Source of the DNA: Bacteroidia bacterium
GTDB lineage: Bacteria; Bacteroidota; Bacteroidia; Bacteroidales; BM520
Assembly (NCBI GenBank): GCA_009930445.1
Contig: RZYD01000100.1
Coordinates: 1 to 7,877, forward strand
Length of the DNA: 7,877 nt
Reading direction: 5' to 3'
The notes under the pieces are model-generated. The model worked only from the letters and a program-made list of their open reading frames with translations. It searched no databases and was not told where the DNA came from. Position numbers and translations under genes: made by a program. This document shows, in pieces, positions 6,193 to 7,877 of this stretch; the first letter of the stretch is position 1, and each line of letters starts with the position of its first letter.

Positions 6193-6199
6193 CTCCTTT
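6193..6199 (-). promoter_or_regulatory. Strong ribosome binding site of tiny peptide 1
   Basis: AAAGGAG on the minus strand, 7 nt before the ATG at 6185. It marks the start of a reading frame too short for ordinary gene callers. Confidence 0.65.
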
Positions 6200-6226
6200 C
6201 CTTTTTAGTTAATAATAAATTCGGTG

Positions 6227-6257
6227 CAATGATAAATCCTGCCGGTATTTCGGCAAA
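6227..6257 (-). promoter_or_regulatory. Predicted Bacteroidota promoter of the peptide/PP-loop cassette
   Basis: On the minus strand TTTG (plus 6254-6257) is followed after 19 nt by TATCATTG (6227-6234), one base from TAnnTTTG. The leader to the first peptide would be about 35 nt. The spacer contains the short inverted repeat GCCG-N6-CGGC (6241-6254), a possible operator. The -33 box is inside the 21-bp repeat shared with 4557-4577. Confidence 0.55.
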
Positions 6258-6272
6258 GGACAAAAAAAACGG
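6252..6272. repeat. 21-bp junction repeat, copy 2
   Basis: Identical to 4557-4577. It joins the T-tract of the terminator at 6262-6295 to the -33 element of the next promoter, so one transcription unit ends where the next is switched on. Confidence 0.85.
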
Positions 6273-6295
6273 CGTCAGAACATAACCTGACGCCG
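6262..6295 (-). terminator. Strong intrinsic terminator after the RHH-like gene
   Basis: On the minus strand CGGCGTCAG, loop GTTATGTT, CTGACGCCG gives a perfect 9-bp, GC-rich stem (plus 6270-6278 with 6287-6295), followed at once by eight T (6262-6269). It ends the block that includes the RHH-like and SHOCT genes and insulates the next cassette. Confidence 0.85.
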
Positions 6296-6318
6296 AAAGG
6301 TCAAAAAATTACTCACTC

Positions 6319-6504
6319 CTACCCAAGGTCCAGATTTCCGAGGGTATCAATTACTTTTTTCACTTCCTCGCGCCTGTCAATCAGCCGGTGCAAGAGAAGT
6401 GCTTCAGTAATGATGTCTGTCATCGTTTTATTACGTTCCTTACTCTTATTTATGATATAATTCAACAATTCAACATCAACGTACAAATTTATTCTTTTTT
6501 TCAT
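6319..6504 (-). CDS. Ribbon-helix-helix (CopG/Arc-type) DNA-binding protein
   Basis: 61 residues with the classical ribbon-helix-helix layout. A basic strand 'KKRINLYVDVELL' (1-15) would form the DNA-binding ribbon of the dimer. A helix 'LNYIINKSKERN' (about 14-25), a turn with 'KTMTD' and a second helix 'IITEALLLHRLI' follow, and the tail is short and acidic. Such proteins are small repressors, often of their own operon. It overlaps the SHOCT gene by 4 nt (ATGA), so the two are coupled, and a strong terminator follows. It may be a repressor of the secreted neighbour or of a promoter nearby, or the antitoxin half of an incomplete pair; no toxin gene is next to it. Operator sites cannot be identified here. 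Confidence 0.65.
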   Translation of the reverse strand: MKKRINLYVDVELLNYIINKSKERNKTMTDIITEALLLHRLIDRREEVKKVIDTLGNLDLG

Positions 6505-7031
6505 TTTATTATGTATTTTGATAATTCTTCCCTGCGGCGGGCATATTCTGACTGATCGATAATACCGAGGTCAAGCAGGTCTTTGGCCTCTTTCAGTTCC
6601 TTTATCGCTTTTTCGCGGGTATAGCCTTCAGAAACTATTTCACCTGCCAAGATAGCATCTTCCAGATAAATCAGTATGTTCATCATTCCTGTAGGATGTT
6701 TACAGGTCATTTGAACCTTCCATCCGGTTCTTTTTGTACCTGTAACGGCAATATTTTTAATTTCCGTCTCAATATTTGCCATGCTATTTGTGCAATATTC
6801 GAAACCTGTAAGTGTACTGCCTTCAAACACATTCAAGAACATCCCGTTTTGACCACTTCCAACACCGGTTTTCAGTTTGTCGCCTACTTTGTAAATATAG
6901 CCGTTCACTGCTTCATATTCAGTAAATTGGCTTTTCGGCCTATTTTCAGATTTCATCATCTCCTGCGTGAGCGTTTGCGCCAATAAATTACTTGCGATCA
7001 TTATCAGCATTAAAAAAATGATTCTTTTCAT
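6501..7031 (-). CDS. Secreted protein with C-terminal SHOCT-like domain
   Basis: 176 residues. The N-terminus 'MKRIIFLMLIMIASNLLA' is a typical Sec signal peptide with likely cleavage after residue 18 (LLA-Q); there is no lipobox Cys, so it is not an obvious lipoprotein. The middle part (about 35-135) is a strand-rich domain I do not recognise, with 'AVNGYIYKVGDKLKTGVGSG' and two Cys (near 79 and 110) that could form a disulfide in the periplasm. Residues about 143-173, 'AIKELKEAKDLLDLGIIDQS' and then 'EYARRREELSKYI', match the SHOCT pattern (two short helices around L..G.I...E[FY]), often found at protein ends and thought to bind partners. No SD precedes the ATG. A secreted protein in a phage late region may be a lysogenic-conversion gene. 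Confidence 0.7.
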   Translation of the reverse strand: MKRIIFLMLIMIASNLLAQTLTQEMMKSENRPKSQFTEYEAVNGYIYKVGDKLKTGVGSGQNGMFLNVFEGSTLTGFEYCTNSMANIETEIKNIAVTGTKRTGWKVQMTCKHPTGMMNILIYLEDAILAGEIVSEGYTREKAIKELKEAKDLLDLGIIDQSEYARRREELSKYIIK

Positions 7032-7083
7032 AGTTTTATTGATTTGTTATTAAAAAATGTTTGAAATAAAAAGATTGTATGTT

Positions 7084-7131
7084 GATGTAGCTTTCACTTA
7101 GCTTCTGTACTACATCTTTCCTCCTGAAGCT
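7084..7131 (-). other. Interleaved inverted repeats in a gene-free leader
   Basis: In the 113-nt gap between two genes, two inverted repeats interleave on the minus strand: AGCTTC/GAAGCT (plus 7126-7131 with 7100-7105) and GATGTAG/CTACATC (7110-7116 with 7084-7090). They could form a pseudoknot or two alternative hairpins. The loop contains AGGAGG (7120-7125) followed 4 nt later by ATG-TAG, a start directly followed by a stop. It may be an RNA regulatory element for the SHOCT gene; no known riboswitch is recognised. Confidence 0.35.
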
Positions 7132-7144
7132 CGGATGTGGGTTT

Positions 7145-7471
7145 TTATCTGCTTAGGGACTTGCACCCTATAATTGCCCCAGCCCCGTCTCTTACGACTT
7201 CTGCAGGGACAAGCAGGTCTGTTCTACTTGGAAGAGCATTCTTTATCATCTGGGAAACGATAAAGAATACTCCTTCCTGAAATTCTGGCAATCCTTCCGG
7301 ATCGCCAAAGATGGTCTTTACAGTGGGCGTCCCATCTTCCAATGGAACATCCTTTACAAGGTCAGATGCAAGCCTTATTTGCTTGCCACTAACCTTGTAA
7401 GTCCTTATGATCTCCCCATGGTCATCAAGAACGTTGATGTCATGGGGAGTCATGTTTATGACTCTTTCCAT
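7145..7471 (-). CDS. Small conserved phage-type protein, unknown function
   Basis: A 108-residue, apparently complete soluble protein with no signal peptide. 'INMTPHDINVLDDHGEIIRT' at the N-terminus, a central 'VKTIFGDPEGLP', and 'GVFFIVSQMIKNALPSRTDL' then 'LVPAEVVRDGAGAIIGCKSL' at the end follow a pattern I associate with small proteins of many phages and mobile elements ('LTPH.I', 'IVS..V..A.P.R.DL..P...VRD..G.IIGC..L'). I know no function for them. Codon use is odd: all 6 Lys are AAG and all 6 Arg are AGA or AGG, while the portal gene's Arg codons that I read are CGN. This suggests arrival from another source. It lies 39 nt after the gene to its right, with an A/T-rich leader and no SD. 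Confidence 0.65.
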   Translation of the reverse strand: MERVINMTPHDINVLDDHGEIIRTYKVSGKQIRLASDLVKDVPLEDGTPTVKTIFGDPEGLPEFQEGVFFIVSQMIKNALPSRTDLLVPAEVVRDGAGAIIGCKSLSR

Positions 7472-7510
7472 ATTATTTAATTTATTATTATTTTTAAAAA
7501 GAAATATGCA

Positions 7511-7877
7511 TTATTTTTCAACGTAGAATTTAGAGACGACGTAACTTTCGTCTCCATTTTCTTCGACATAACTCTCTTCCCTTGCGGGAAGAGGAGTACT
7601 TATAGTAAGGGTCTCGGTTGACACTTTCGTGCCTTCCGAAACACTGGTCCAGCCTCCGTAGAGGCCCATCACAAATATTAACTTCCCATCCTTTACGTCA
7701 GGATAGAAAGTTATTGAGGGCGTCCCATGCCCCCCTGCTAACCCATGCAGGAAGGCGTTCGGGTTGTAAATTTCAAACGCCATCGAAATTGCCTTACGGC
7801 AAATTTCTTCGGCTTCTTTTTTTGACATCCCGTAAATGGGGTCCGGGATGTTAATTTCTATCTCCTCTTCGGAGATA
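7511..7877 (-). CDS. Unrecognised protein, 5' end beyond right edge
   Basis: The frame has an ATG at 7828 giving 105 residues, but it stays open to the window edge, and the upstream codons read as plausible protein (ISEEEIEINIPDPIYG before that Met) with no ATG among them. No SD stands before the 7828 ATG. The true start is therefore probably beyond 7877. The visible part has a helix 'MSKKEAEEICRKAISMAFEI' and then 'LHGLAGGHGTPSITFYPDVK' and 'LIFVMGLYGGWTSVSEGT', a Gly-rich strand region, with a hydrophilic tail. I do not recognise a family. It shares strand and spacing with the next gene and is probably in the same unit. Confidence 0.55.
   Translation of the reverse strand, partial: ISEEEIEINIPDPIYGMSKKEAEEICRKAISMAFEIYNPNAFLHGLAGGHGTPSITFYPDVKDGKLIFVMGLYGGWTSVSEGTKVSTETLTISTPLPAREESYVEENGDESYVVSKFYVEK

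Noticed and set aside
6696..6986. Plus-strand reading frame opposite the SHOCT gene
   Set aside because: The minus-strand protein has a signal peptide and a SHOCT-like end; the plus frame has neither a start context nor protein-like composition.
1..7877. CRISPR arrays, tRNA or rRNA genes, insertion sequences, attachment sites
   Set aside because: No regularly spaced repeats, tRNA-like cloverleaf, transposase or terminal inverted repeats were seen; the only notable direct repeat is the 21-bp pair.

Overview
The window is a late-gene region of a tailed phage or prophage from a Bacteroidota host. Every gene I accept lies on the minus strand, so transcription runs from right (7877) to left (1). 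The assignment to Bacteroidota rests on three things: the types of structural protein, the AT-rich start regions that mostly lack Shine-Dalgarno (SD) sequences, and two promoters that fit the Bacteroides pattern (TTTG, 19 nt, TAnnTTTG-like).

There are three blocks, read in the direction of transcription. Block 1 (7877-6262) holds a gene open at the right edge, a small phage-type protein with unusual codon use, a secreted protein with a SHOCT-like C-terminus, and a ribbon-helix-helix-like protein overlapping it. It ends in a strong intrinsic terminator. Block 2 (6261-4567) starts at a promoter fused to that terminator. It encodes two tiny related peptides of 23 and 22 residues, each with a strong SD and each ending in Leu-Gly-Gly. 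These are followed by a PP-loop ATPase of the PAPS-reductase type, a ParB/sulfiredoxin-fold protein with GGHQR, and a charged 71-residue protein. The enzyme and ParB-like pair resembles IbrA/IbrB. Block 3 (4562-1) starts at a second promoter carrying the same 21-bp junction sequence. It encodes a 78-residue protein, the portal, a probable DUF6712-type connector, two unrecognised structural proteins, a gp10-like tail-completion candidate and the start of a tape-measure protein. All genes of block 3 are joined by 1- or 4-nt stop/start overlaps.

Block 3 builds the portal, neck and tail. No major capsid gene lies between portal and tape measure, so the capsid genes must be elsewhere. Block 2 looks like an accessory cassette inserted between transcription units. 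Its paired GG-terminated peptides beside a PP-loop ATPase are the most unusual part of the window. The family calls come from reading motifs by eye; no database search was possible.
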